From JBMDXK01 sp048594375 (GTDB lineage Bacteria; Pseudomonadota; Alphaproteobacteria; Rhizobiales; Methylopilaceae), in NCBI GenBank assembly GCA_048594375.1, contig JBMDXK010000014.1, positions 1 through 41,340 on the forward strand: a stretch of 41,340 nt of DNA, written 5' to 3'. Under the pieces are notes generated by a model that did not search any database, was not told where the DNA came from, and saw only the letters and a list, made by a program, of their open reading frames with translations. Below, in pieces: positions 32,372-40,974 of the stretch. Made by a program: the position numbers and the translations under genes. The first letter of the stretch is position 1. Each line of letters starts with the position of its first letter.

Positions 32372-33460
32372 ATGACGCAAAAAAATCTCAAGCTGGTTGA
32401 AGGATCTTCCATGGATAAGACAAAAGCGCTTGACGCTGCTCTTTCTCAAATCGAGCGCGCGTTCGGTAAGGGTTCCATCATGCGCTTGGGGCAAAACCAG
32501 AATGTGGTTGAAATTGAGACGGTGCCAACAGGGTCTCTGGGGCTTGATATTGCGCTGGGTATTGGCGGCTTGCCCCGTGGGCGTGTGGTTGAAATTTATG
32601 GCCCTGAATCATCCGGTAAAACCACGCTGACGTTGCATATTGTGGCCGAAGCCCAGAAAAAGGGCGGTGTTTGTGCGTTTATTGATGCGGAACATGCCTT
32701 GGATGCGGTGTATGCACGCAAATTGGGCGTTAATCTAGAAGAGCTGCTTATTTCCCAGCCCGATACCGGCGAGCAAGCGCTGGAGATTGCTGACACGCTG
32801 GTGCGCTCCGGCTCCATTGATGTGGTGGTCATTGACTCGGTCGCAGCCCTCACGCCCAAAGCAGAGCTGGAAGGCGATATGGGCGATATGCAGCCCGGTC
32901 TGCAAGCGCGCCTGATGAGTCAGGCTTTGCGCAAGCTGACAGGATCTATTTCCCGTTCCAACACGCTGGTTATTTTCATCAACCAGATCCGTATGAAAAT
33001 CGGGATTTCTTATGGTAGCCCGGAAGTCACCACCGGCGGCAATGCTTTGAAATTCTATTCTTCTGTCCGTCTTGATATTCGCCGTATTGGCTCTATCAAA
33101 GACAAAGAAGAGGTTATCGGCAATCAGACCCGCGTCAAAGTTGTTAAAAACAAAGTTGCTCCTCCTTTCAAACAGGTGGAATTTGACATCATGTATGGTC
33201 AGGGCATCTCCCGCATGGGTGAGCTGATTGATCTGGGTGTGAAAGCAAACGTTGTGGAGAAGTCCGGTGCATGGCTATCATTTGATAGCCAGCGGCTGGG
33301 TCAGGGGCGTGAAAATGCAAAGACGTTCTTGAAAAATAATCCGGAAGTTGCTGAAAAAATCGAAAATCTGGTGCGCCAGAATTCCGGTATTATTGCACAG
33401 CAAATTCTGGATGATGGCGCTCCGGATGGTGGCGATGATCTGGGTGATAGTGCGGAATAG
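32372..33460 (+). CDS. recA: Recombinase RecA
   Basis: RecA forms filaments on single-stranded DNA for strand exchange and triggers LexA self-cleavage in the SOS response. The 362-residue protein has the Walker A motif GPESSGKTT, the catalytic Glu region FIDAEHALD, Walker B VVVIDSVAAL, loop L1 and L2 segments (MGDMQPGLQARLMSQ; FINQIRMKIGISYGSPEVTTGG) and an acidic C-terminal tail (DDGAPDGGDDLGDSAE). I keep ATG 32372: the N-terminus MTQKNLKLVEGSSMDKTKAL matches the extension seen in alphaproteobacterial RecA. An inner ATG at 32411 has a better ribosome site (GAAGGA) and cannot be excluded. recA-alaS is a common alphaproteobacterial order. Confidence 0.98.
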   Translation: MTQKNLKLVEGSSMDKTKALDAALSQIERAFGKGSIMRLGQNQNVVEIETVPTGSLGLDIALGIGGLPRGRVVEIYGPESSGKTTLTLHIVAEAQKKGGVCAFIDAEHALDAVYARKLGVNLEELLISQPDTGEQALEIADTLVRSGSIDVVVIDSVAALTPKAELEGDMGDMQPGLQARLMSQALRKLTGSISRSNTLVIFINQIRMKIGISYGSPEVTTGGNALKFYSSVRLDIRRIGSIKDKEEVIGNQTRVKVVKNKVAPPFKQVEFDIMYGQGISRMGELIDLGVKANVVEKSGAWLSFDSQRLGQGRENAKTFLKNNPEVAEKIENLVRQNSGIIAQQILDDGAPDGGDDLGDSAE

Positions 33461-33491
33461 CATAGAGTATTTATCCTGAAACTGTTGAGGA

Positions 33492-33523
33492 AAGGCGGGC
33501 AATTCCTGTTGCTCGCCTTCTTT
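33492..33523 (+). terminator. Hairpin terminator after recA
   Basis: AAGGCGGGCAA (33492-33502) and TTGCTCGCCTT (33509-33519) pair over 11 bp with one G-U wobble and a 6-nt loop, followed by CTTTC. The rest of the recA-alaS gap (to 33748) holds the alaS promoter; nothing else was recognised. Confidence 0.72.
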
Positions 33524-33748
33524 CGCGTAGCGCTTGCGTTCACACTTTAAAATTTCGATCAGCCACTTCATTTTATTTCCCCTCGAACACGGTAAAGCGG
33601 TGCGTGCAGAGGCGCATAATCAATAGCCTTGTGAATTGAATACAGTATTGTCGCAAAAGACTGTTTCGCTATTGTTCAAAATGCGCTAGATAATCAGCAT
33701 CTTTCTTTTTTACAACGCTTTTGCGCGTTGTTAGACTGGGCATAAACC

Positions 33749-36415
33749 ATGAGCAGTGTTAACGATATTCGATCCGCCTTTATCGATTTCTTTGCCAAAG
33801 AGGGGCATGAACCTGTTGCCTCAAGCTCGCTGGTTCCCCGCAACGATCCGACCTTGCTGTTCACCAATGCCGGAATGGTGCAGTTCAAGAATATTTTTAC
33901 CGGCATGGAAAAAGCCCCTTATGCGCGGGCAGTCACATCGCAGAAATGTGTGCGTGCTGGCGGCAAGCATAACGATCTTGAAAATGTAGGCTATACCGCG
34001 CGGCATCATACATTTTTTGAAATGCTGGGTAATTTTTCGTTTGGAGATTACTTCAAGGAAAACGCCATTGATCTTGCATGGCGTCTGGTGACCAAAACTT
34101 ATGGTTTGCCGAAAGAAAAACTGCTGGTCACTGTTTATAAAGATGATGATGACGCCTTTAATCTGTGGAAGAAAATTGCAGGGCTTTCCGATGACCGGAT
34201 TATCCGTATATCCACAGCAGATAACTTCTGGTCAATGGGTGATACGGGGCCTTGTGGACCTTGTTCTGAAATTTTCTTCGATCATGGTGAGGGGATTCCT
34301 GGCGGCCCTCCCGGCAGTCCGGATGAGGACGGTGACCGCTTCATTGAAATCTGGAATCTTGTGTTCATGCAATATGAACAGCGTTCCGCCCAAGAGCGGG
34401 TAAACTTGCCGCGGCCATCCATTGATACCGGCATGGGTCTGGAGCGGGTTTCAGCTGTTTTGCAGGGCGTGCATAACAATTATGACATTGATCTGTTTCA
34501 AGCGCTGATTCGCGCGTCTGTGGACGTAACAGGTGTTGCGGCTGAAGGGGCGGCACTGGCCAGCCACCGTGTCATTGCGGATCACTTGCGGGCATCGTCT
34601 TTCCTTGTGGCCGATGGGGTGTTGCCTTCCAATGAAGGGCGTGGTTATGTGCTGCGGCGGATCATGCGCCGCGCCATGCGGCACGCACAATTGCTGGGCG
34701 CGCAAGAGCCGGTGATGTGGAAACTGTTGCCAGCCTTGGTGCGTGAAATGGGCGCGGCCTATCCTGAACTGGTGCGGGCAGAAGCGTTGATTTCAGAAAC
34801 ACTGCGTCTGGAAGAAGGGCGCTTCCGCAAGACACTGGTGCGGGGTATGCAGCTTCTGGATGAAGCCACCGAAACGTTGGGGCATGGACAGACCCTTGCG
34901 GGTGATGTGGCGTTCAAACTGTATGATACTTATGGTTTTCCGCTGGATCTCACGCAGGATGCCTTGCGTCCAAGAGGTATCCATGTGGATACACAGGGTT
35001 TTGATGCTGCCATGAAAAAACAGAAAGCCGAAGCGCGTGCTGCGTGGAGCGGTTCGGGCGAAGCGGCTTCGGAAACAGTATGGTTTGGTGTGCGCGAGCG
35101 TGTGGGCGCTACGGAATTTTTGGGATATACCAGTCTGGCGCTGGCGGGAGAAGTCACCGCGCTTGTTAAAGATGGCGTTGAGGTCAACAGCCTGAGCGCT
35201 GGAGAAACCGGCTTTCTGGTAACAAACCAGACTCCATTTTATGCGGAATCCGGTGGACAGGTTGGTGACACTGGCAAAGGTTTTAACGGGCAGGTACGCT
35301 TTACGGTTACCGACACGGTGAAAAAGCTGGGCGATGTGTTTGCCCATGCGGTGCAGGTTGAAGAGGGGAGCCTCAGTCTTGGTCAAGCGGTTGACCTTGT
35401 TGTGGATGCCTCCCGCCGTCAAAAGATTCAGGCGCATCATTCGGCAACCCATTTGTTGCATGAAGCGCTGCGGCAGGTGCTGGGCGATCATGTGGCGCAA
35501 AAGGGTTCTCTGGTTTCTTCAGAGCGGCTCCGCTTTGATATTAGCCATCAGAAACCCATGACAACCGATGAGCTTCTGGTTATTGAAAACCTCACCAACG
35601 GGCATGTGCTTGCCAATACGGCTGTTGCAACAAAGCTGATGCCGGTGGATGATGCGGTGGCATCGGGTGCGCGCGCCCTGTTTGGTGAGAAATATGGCGA
35701 TGAAGTGCGCGTGGTTTCTATGGGTACAGAAACGCAAGGCGAACGCACAGGTCAGGCTTTTTCAATTGAGTTGTGTGGCGGTACGCATGTGGGGCGAACA
35801 GGCGAAATTGGTCTTGTGAGCATCATTGGGGAAAGTGCGGTATCGTCCGGTGTGCGCCGTGTTGAAGCATTGGTGGGCGATGCGGCGCGTGAACATCTCT
35901 CCAACCGGAACCGGCAGCTTGAGAGCATTGCAGCGCATTTGCGTACGGGCGTTGCGGATGTTGAAAAGCGCGTACTGGCCTTGGTGGAAGAGCGCAAGCA
36001 GCTTGAAAAAGAGCTGAATGATGCTCGGCGCAAACTTGCTATGGGGGGCGGCAATGCGTCGGATGGTGCTGGTGACGCGGTAAAAACCGTGAATGGCACA
36101 GCATTTTTTGCCCGTCTGGTTGATGGCTTGGAAATCAAGGAGCTGAAAAGCCTTGTTGATGATGCCAAGAAGCAAATCAATTCCGGCGTTGCGGTTATCG
36201 TTGGCATTTCGCCGGAAGGAAAAGCGGGTGTCGTGGTTGGTGTTACGGCTGATCTGACCGATCGTTTCAATGCGGTGGAATTGGTGCGTGTGGCATCCGA
36301 AGCGCTTGGGGGTAAAGGCGGTGGTGGCCGTCCTGATCTCGCGCAAGCGGGAGGGCCTGATGCTACTCAAGGTCAGGCCGCGTTGCAGGCTGTCGAAAAA
36401 GCACTGAGCGCCTGA
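33749..36415 (+). CDS. alaS: Alanyl-tRNA synthetase
   Basis: Charges tRNA-Ala and removes mis-activated Ser or Gly. The 888-residue length is typical. The class II catalytic core is at the N-terminus (DIRSAFIDFFAKEGHE; DPTLLFTNAGMVQFKNIF; KCVRAGGKHNDLENVG; RHHTFFEMLGNFSFGDYF; IDTGMGLERVSAVLQG). The editing domain carries the zinc ligands HSATHLLH (HxxxH, about residue 570) and CGGTH (about 675). The C-terminal coiled coil and C-Ala domain end in GKGGGGRPDLAQAGG. The ATG at 33749 has only a weak ribosome site. It converges on the 36619-39360 orphan with a hairpin between the stops. Confidence 0.98.
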   Translation: MSSVNDIRSAFIDFFAKEGHEPVASSSLVPRNDPTLLFTNAGMVQFKNIFTGMEKAPYARAVTSQKCVRAGGKHNDLENVGYTARHHTFFEMLGNFSFGDYFKENAIDLAWRLVTKTYGLPKEKLLVTVYKDDDDAFNLWKKIAGLSDDRIIRISTADNFWSMGDTGPCGPCSEIFFDHGEGIPGGPPGSPDEDGDRFIEIWNLVFMQYEQRSAQERVNLPRPSIDTGMGLERVSAVLQGVHNNYDIDLFQALIRASVDVTGVAAEGAALASHRVIADHLRASSFLVADGVLPSNEGRGYVLRRIMRRAMRHAQLLGAQEPVMWKLLPALVREMGAAYPELVRAEALISETLRLEEGRFRKTLVRGMQLLDEATETLGHGQTLAGDVAFKLYDTYGFPLDLTQDALRPRGIHVDTQGFDAAMKKQKAEARAAWSGSGEAASETVWFGVRERVGATEFLGYTSLALAGEVTALVKDGVEVNSLSAGETGFLVTNQTPFYAESGGQVGDTGKGFNGQVRFTVTDTVKKLGDVFAHAVQVEEGSLSLGQAVDLVVDASRRQKIQAHHSATHLLHEALRQVLGDHVAQKGSLVSSERLRFDISHQKPMTTDELLVIENLTNGHVLANTAVATKLMPVDDAVASGARALFGEKYGDEVRVVSMGTETQGERTGQAFSIELCGGTHVGRTGEIGLVSIIGESAVSSGVRRVEALVGDAAREHLSNRNRQLESIAAHLRTGVADVEKRVLALVEERKQLEKELNDARRKLAMGGGNASDGAGDAVKTVNGTAFFARLVDGLEIKELKSLVDDAKKQINSGVAVIVGISPEGKAGVVVGVTADLTDRFNAVELVRVASEALGGKGGGGRPDLAQAGGPDATQGQAALQAVEKALSA

Positions 36416-36563
36416 TTTTTTATTCTTTTTATAATCGCGTTCCAATAAACGTTTTTTACTGGAGCCAACGGCCAGAAAAGCTAAAAACACTGCGATAAAT
36501 CAAAAACTTATAGCGAAAGTACATCATTATTTTATCAGGCTTTCGCGCTATTGTTCCTCGCGC

Positions 36564-36600
36564 ATAACCCTCTGTGTCTTTGGTACAGAGGGTTATTTAT
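36564..36600. terminator. Hairpin between convergent alaS and the large orphan gene
   Basis: ATAACCCTCTGT (36564-36575) and its exact complement (36585-36596) form a 12-bp stem with a 9-nt loop and a T-rich right flank. A second, imperfect dyad (ATAGCGAAAG at 36510-36519 against CTTTCGCGCTAT at 36540-36551) lies just before it. The pair probably ends alaS and may also serve the opposite transcript. Confidence 0.7.
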
Positions 36601-36618
36601 TGCCCTATCAACGATGGA

Positions 36619-39360
36619 TTATGCTTTTTTATGTTCCTGCGCGGCAAATTGGAAACCGGCCAGATGCTCTGCATTATAGCCAATTTCCCGCCGTGCATTC
36701 ACCCGCGCTAATTTCCATAAATAGCGGATGGCGGGTTCATATTCTGCGTATTCCATGTTTTCAATCGTTTTGTCGTCCAGGGTTTGAAAACGGGTTTGCG
36801 TGTTGGCTTGCGCCGTATCGGCTTGTGCGGTGTTGGTGAAGTAATAATCTTGTTTTTCTTCAATCAGGGTGCGTGCTTGGTATGTTGCGTCGCAGCAGAT
36901 TCCCAGTTGATTTAAATCCTGTAGTAATTCTTTAAACTCCAGATTGTCATCGGCATATTCTTTTAAATCCTGATAGCGTTGTACAAGTTCAGTGCTTAAA
37001 TGTCTTTGCGGGAATACTGTTTTTAATGTGGCGCGTATTTTCACGTTATGAAAATTCTCATCGCGTACGCGTTTTGGGTGCCATTCCCATTCTGTTTTGG
37101 GTTTTAAAAGCGTGCGGCTTTGCAGTTTACCGATATGCCCGACATGCGTATCGAGCGCGTAAGCAGTGTTGTAAAACGTTTTCAGCCGTGTTTCAGGGGT
37201 GTTGAAATCTTTGAATGTTTTATCAGATGGAGTGTCGTGCAAGTTTGGCTTTAAACGCTCAAAATAATCCATTGTTTTGTTGAACACTTCACGTTCGTTG
37301 CGCATCCGCTCAACAAAATGGTTTGAAAGATAGGTTTTTGCGGCGAGTTTTGAACGCCCATGCAGACCCGGCAAGAGGCCCATGGTGGCAAAGCCAAGCG
37401 CGCGGTTGCCGTTGCGCCAGAGTGTATAGGTGATTTTTGTTGATGTTTTTTGTGCATTCCAGAAGTAATTGCCAAAATCTTTGGAGATTTTGCGCGTAGC
37501 AGCGGCGTTCCGCAGGTTTGTTTCTACTTCATCCCGTGATGGCAAGTCACTTGAACGAGTATCAACCACTTGTTCAACCCCTATTTTAAGCCCGTTGCTT
37601 CCAAAGTGATCTGTCGGAGTTTTTCCTTTGAAGAAGGAGACGGCTGTATCAAAGATGTGTGTATTCTCATGGGCTTTGGCAATAAACTGGCTTGCGGCAT
37701 AATTTTTTGCGGCATGGTCAGAGCGTGCAAGCGTTGCTTTGGCGCGGCCAAGGCTTGCAATTTTCAAAGCCATATTGCCGCTTTCCCATAAGCGGTAATT
37801 GAGTTTGGTTGAAACATTCAGTGGCCGCCAGAATAAACCGTCGAAGTCGTGCTTTATATCCTTGGCAGTCATCACTTCCCGGATGAGATTATCCAGTTGT
37901 TGGGGAGCGGGTGACGCATCCGCCGGTAATTTCTCAAGATAATTGCTGTTTTTAATCGTAGTGCTGAGACGATAACGGTTATAGTCAACGAGTTTTGGTT
38001 CGGGTGCAAAGCGGTCTGCATCGGTTGTTCGGGTGTTGTAGCGCAGGTTGAATCCGACGGCGATCACCAGTTTTCCCAAGCCAAGTCCTAAAAGAAATGG
38101 ATCCATGAGTGCAGTAGCTGCTGCGGCCATTCCTGCCCCAATACCTTGTGCAGCCCATAGACCTGCACTCATTTTCTGTTCTTTCTGCTTTGGCAGGAAG
38201 TAAGCATCTCTTTGAATTTCCAATGCTTTGAGTTTTGCATGGAGGGGGGAGAGGTTTTCAACGTTGCTTTCTTGCGCAATTTTACTGCGCACATCGGCAA
38301 TATCTGCATGAACACGTTTGATGACGGGCTTGTCATCATACACTTCTTTGACAATTTTTGCGACTTGCCCGGCATCAATGGCAGCGCCAAGAGCAAGGCT
38401 GCCGGGAAGGATTTTTGTAAAGCCTTGGGCTGCTGTCATTAAACCCATTGAAGCTGCGGGCAGCCCCCCTGCAAAGATTTTCTCCCGCTTTATTTTGTTG
38501 GCCATGCGGGTATGTGAAAAATCTGCCGCTTTGGCGCGCTCGCTCTGATCTGCAATTTCATTGCGGTAAAGTTGGAATTGTTCGGCGACGTGTTCGTAGG
38601 AAGGCGCGTCTTCTTTAATCGCTTCTATGAGCGGCTTCAATTCAGGGTATTGTTGCTCAAGCGAATCGAGTGTTTGTGTATCAATCTTGTTGTCCGCCGT
38701 ATAAGCAGGTTTGATAAGAGCCTCGATTGTTTCTGCCAAATCCAGTTTTTTTGCCAATACAGGGTGATGCGCTTTGATGTAAAAGAGCGTTGCTTGCGCC
38801 ATTTTCCCTTTTTTGTGGTAGCTATGGATGACTTTTCCTGCCGAGAGTGTGCCCAATGCCGCAATGGCGCCAATTCCTGCCGCGGCGCCAATTTCGGTGA
38901 CTGTATGGGGAATACCGGTATCATGCTGCGTTGCCTGTTGATTTTTCAGTGCAGCACCAGCATCCACTGCACCAATCACATTATCCACCAACGCGCGTAA
39001 AGCACAGCAAATTGCGCCGGCGACATTGGATCCTCCGGAAATATTTTTAAGGCGCTGTTGTTCGGTTTTAAGGTGTCTGTCAGGAAGATCAAGCGGTGCT
39101 GTTCCGCGCATTTTGTCGGAAATCCTGCGTGCCGAAAAATTGGATTCAGGATTTACATCTTTCAAAAACATGTTCGTGGAAGATTGCCCATTTCGCTGAG
39201 AAAGCAGGGGTTGCTGTTCCGGTTGTAAAGGCACCGCTGAAAGGGGTGAAGCAGTTTGTGCCGCGGCGCGTTGCAACGAGTCCTGAAAATTGTGGTTTGA
39301 TGGGAGGGTTTGATATGCGTTGAGATCTGGTAATGACTGCGGTCTGCGGGGGGCAAGCAT
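36619..39360 (-). CDS. Large orphan protein with internal duplication and hydrophobic segments; candidate effector
   Basis: A 913-residue protein I do not recognise. The frame is open 70 codons further upstream, but that part reads like untranslated DNA; I start at ATG 39360 (MLAPRRPQSLPDLNAY), without a strong ribosome site. Residues 1-105 are Pro/Gln/Ser-rich with no signal peptide. Gly/Ala-rich hydrophobic stretches follow at about 108-138, 152-177, 296-328 and 398-438, enough to insert into a membrane or form helical hairpins. Residues about 493-570 and 624-701 are a gapless 78-residue duplication (F-W...STK...LW..GN.AL..A..G). The C-terminal part is charged and helical. There are no catalytic motifs I can name. 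It sits where purL would normally follow purQ. The layout recalls large secreted effectors or translocators of intracellular bacteria; this is inference. Confidence 0.72.
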   Translation of the reverse strand: MLAPRRPQSLPDLNAYQTLPSNHNFQDSLQRAAAQTASPLSAVPLQPEQQPLLSQRNGQSSTNMFLKDVNPESNFSARRISDKMRGTAPLDLPDRHLKTEQQRLKNISGGSNVAGAICCALRALVDNVIGAVDAGAALKNQQATQHDTGIPHTVTEIGAAAGIGAIAALGTLSAGKVIHSYHKKGKMAQATLFYIKAHHPVLAKKLDLAETIEALIKPAYTADNKIDTQTLDSLEQQYPELKPLIEAIKEDAPSYEHVAEQFQLYRNEIADQSERAKAADFSHTRMANKIKREKIFAGGLPAASMGLMTAAQGFTKILPGSLALGAAIDAGQVAKIVKEVYDDKPVIKRVHADIADVRSKIAQESNVENLSPLHAKLKALEIQRDAYFLPKQKEQKMSAGLWAAQGIGAGMAAAATALMDPFLLGLGLGKLVIAVGFNLRYNTRTTDADRFAPEPKLVDYNRYRLSTTIKNSNYLEKLPADASPAPQQLDNLIREVMTAKDIKHDFDGLFWRPLNVSTKLNYRLWESGNMALKIASLGRAKATLARSDHAAKNYAASQFIAKAHENTHIFDTAVSFFKGKTPTDHFGSNGLKIGVEQVVDTRSSDLPSRDEVETNLRNAAATRKISKDFGNYFWNAQKTSTKITYTLWRNGNRALGFATMGLLPGLHGRSKLAAKTYLSNHFVERMRNEREVFNKTMDYFERLKPNLHDTPSDKTFKDFNTPETRLKTFYNTAYALDTHVGHIGKLQSRTLLKPKTEWEWHPKRVRDENFHNVKIRATLKTVFPQRHLSTELVQRYQDLKEYADDNLEFKELLQDLNQLGICCDATYQARTLIEEKQDYYFTNTAQADTAQANTQTRFQTLDDKTIENMEYAEYEPAIRYLWKLARVNARREIGYNAEHLAGFQFAAQEHKKA
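37261..37527 (-). repeat. Internal protein repeat B of the large orphan
   Basis: Encodes the second copy of the duplication. Landmarks are KDFGNYFW, TSTKITYTLWRNGNRALGFA and KLAAKTYLSNHF. Aligned without gaps to repeat A over 78 residues, I count 26 identities by eye, including DF, FW, STK, LW, GN, AL, AAK and Y. DNA similarity is low, so the duplication is old. Confidence 0.75.
37630..37899 (-). repeat. Internal protein repeat A of the large orphan
   Basis: Encodes the first copy of the duplication. Landmarks are HDFDGLFW, VSTKLNYRLWESGNMALKIA and HAAKNYAASQFI. It is separated from repeat B by about 34 residues of linker (GKTPTDHFGSNGLKIGVEQ and following). Confidence 0.75.
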
Positions 39361-39493
39361 GAAAAAAGTCCACACATGAAGGCATTGCTGGTTGCATGTG
39401 GAGCATTCACATGGGGCAACGCAATCGAACAACGATTTGAAGCGGCTTGCTTTTATCGTGCAGCCGTTTCTTGATGACGGGAATTGGTTGTGT

Positions 39494-39892
39494 TCAGGTG
39501 CGCGGGGGTGCGTGCGAGGGTGGTGGGGCGGCAATTGCTGCGGGCGCCCGTTGCGTATTTTTCTCTTCAAAAGAATCAGCAGGTTCTATCTGCTGGAAAG
39601 CAATGAACACTGGCTCTTTTACGGGTTCCAGCACATCAATCCGGGATGTATGGATGCAACAAGGCGCTAAAAGAATACGTTCGTGGCTGTTGGTATCATC
39701 GGATGCCGGAGCAGGCTGGTTGGCAATGTTCAGGCATAAAATAGCCGCCGGATTGAAAGCATTGTCGGTGTTGGTATGCAGGCTGGCAAAATGCACCGCA
39801 TGGGCGGTGCCAATGAGAAACAGTTGCAAAAACAGAATATAAGCCAGCAGATAACGCAAGGCTTGCTTCATGATTGTGCAAAAGTTTTTCAT
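39494..39892 (-). CDS. Small secreted or membrane-anchored protein, possibly DUF2946-like
   Basis: A 132-residue protein with a clear N-terminal signal sequence: from Met8 it reads MKQALRYLLAYILFLQLFLI, and cleavage after GTAHA would fit. The mature part is Asn/Ala/Pro-rich with a Cys-Cys pair (LAPCCIHTS) and a lone Cys (ILCLNIAN), ending in a proline-rich tail (AAIAAPPPSHAPPRT). This layout weakly recalls DUF2946 proteins, small exported proteins with a CC motif often near copper genes, but none of the latter are here. The start may be Met1 (39892) or Met8 (39871); neither has a good ribosome site. It lies 74 bp behind purQ and 133 bp before the large orphan on the same strand. Confidence 0.55.
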   Translation of the reverse strand: MKNFCTIMKQALRYLLAYILFLQLFLIGTAHAVHFASLHTNTDNAFNPAAILCLNIANQPAPASDDTNSHERILLAPCCIHTSRIDVLEPVKEPVFIAFQQIEPADSFEEKNTQRAPAAIAAPPPSHAPPRT

Positions 39893-39966
39893 TATCAGGA
39901 CTATGCTACTCAGCTTGACCGGCTATCGTGGTGAACAGGCTGCCCAAAAGCAACCCTTCGCTCATA

Positions 39967-40671
39967 TCAAGCGGCTTTATTGCCCAGATGCTGGATCAGA
40001 CTTGCAAACAGCCCTCTGCCATCGGTACCACCCACAGCGGCATCAATGAGGTTTTCAGGGTGGGGCATCATGCCCAACACGTTGAAGTCTTTAGAGTAAA
40101 TGCCAGCAATATTGTTCAAAGAGCCATTGGGGTTGGCTGCTTTGGTAACATTGCCTTGCGCGTCACAATAACGAAAGGCCACACGGCCTTCGTTTTCCAG
40201 TGCCTCCAGTCCGGCATTGTCGGTGATGTAATTGCCATCGCCGTGAGCAATACACACTTCAATGACCTGACCTGCATTGTATCCTTTGGTGAATGCGGTG
40301 TCGTTGCGTTCCACTTTCAGGTGCTGCATTTTGCAAATGAATTTCAGGTTCTCATTGCGCAGCAGAGCGCCAGGCAGCAGCCCACTTTCGGTAAGAATCT
40401 GGAACCCGTTGCAAATACCCAGTACCAAGCCCCCGCGAGCGGCGTGTTTTTGCACCGCATCCATCAGGCGAGCGCGGGCTGCAATGGCGCCGCAGCGCAG
40501 ATAATCGCCATAAGAAAAGCCGCCAGGCAGCACCACAAGATCAGTACCCGCGGGCAATTCTGCGTCTGCGTGCCAGACAAGGTGTGGTGCGTGGCCTGTT
40601 ACTTGGTGCAGGGCGCGAACGACATCACCTTCGCGGTTGGAGCCGGGGAATACAATGACTGCGGATTTCAT
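39967..40671 (-). CDS. purQ: Phosphoribosylformylglycinamidine synthase glutaminase subunit PurQ
   Basis: PurQ hydrolyses glutamine and feeds ammonia to PurL. The 234-residue class I glutamine amidotransferase begins MKSAVIVFPGSNREGDVVRAL. The nucleophile is Cys in GLVLGICNGFQ (about residue 86). PGGFSYGDYLRCGAIA is the oxyanion and phosphate region, and the catalytic His and Glu lie in MMPHPENL. It is 20 bp behind purS and is the last gene of a purC-purS-purQ run. Its usual follower purL is instead at 12.2 kb on the other strand. Confidence 0.97.
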   Translation of the reverse strand: MKSAVIVFPGSNREGDVVRALHQVTGHAPHLVWHADAELPAGTDLVVLPGGFSYGDYLRCGAIAARARLMDAVQKHAARGGLVLGICNGFQILTESGLLPGALLRNENLKFICKMQHLKVERNDTAFTKGYNAGQVIEVCIAHGDGNYITDNAGLEALENEGRVAFRYCDAQGNVTKAANPNGSLNNIAGIYSKDFNVLGMMPHPENLIDAAVGGTDGRGLFASLIQHLGNKAA

Positions 40672-40691
40672 GGCCGGTTTTCTCTTGATAC

Positions 40692-40934
40692 TCAGGATTC
40701 AATAGCGATGGCGTATGTCTCGATGACGGTGTTGGCCAGCAGTTTTTCACACATGGCTTTCAGATCCCGTTCTGCTGCGGCTTTGTCTTGGGTTGCAAGC
40801 TCCACATCGAACACTTTGCCCTGACGCACGCTGCCAATGCCTTCAAAACCCATAGAGCCTAAGGAATGTTCAATGGCTTTGCCCTGCGGGTCAAGAACGC
40901 TGGATTTGAGTGTTACAGTAATACGCGCTTTCAT
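40692..40934 (-). CDS. purS: Phosphoribosylformylglycinamidine synthase subunit PurS
   Basis: PurS is the small bridging subunit of the three-part FGAM synthase (PurL-PurQ-PurS). The 80-residue protein starts at ATG 40932-40934: MKARITVTLKSSVLDPQGKA is the family start, and AGAAG precedes it. GFEGIGSVRQGKVFDVEL and CEKLLANTVIETYAI are typical. The frame stays open 34 codons upstream, but that part overlaps the purC end and is not PurS-like. It lies 40 bp behind purC and 20 bp before purQ. Confidence 0.95.
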   Translation of the reverse strand: MKARITVTLKSSVLDPQGKAIEHSLGSMGFEGIGSVRQGKVFDVELATQDKAAAERDLKAMCEKLLANTVIETYAIAIES

Positions 40935-40974
40935 CGTCAACTTCTGCTTATCGAGAGGGAGTGAGCCATAAAGA

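Noticed and set aside
39361..39570. N-terminal extension of the large orphan to an ATG at 39570
   Set aside because: The extra 70 residues are Pro/His/Cys-rich with no leader features and would overlap the end of the 39494-39892 gene. The ATG at 39360 gives a cleaner start.
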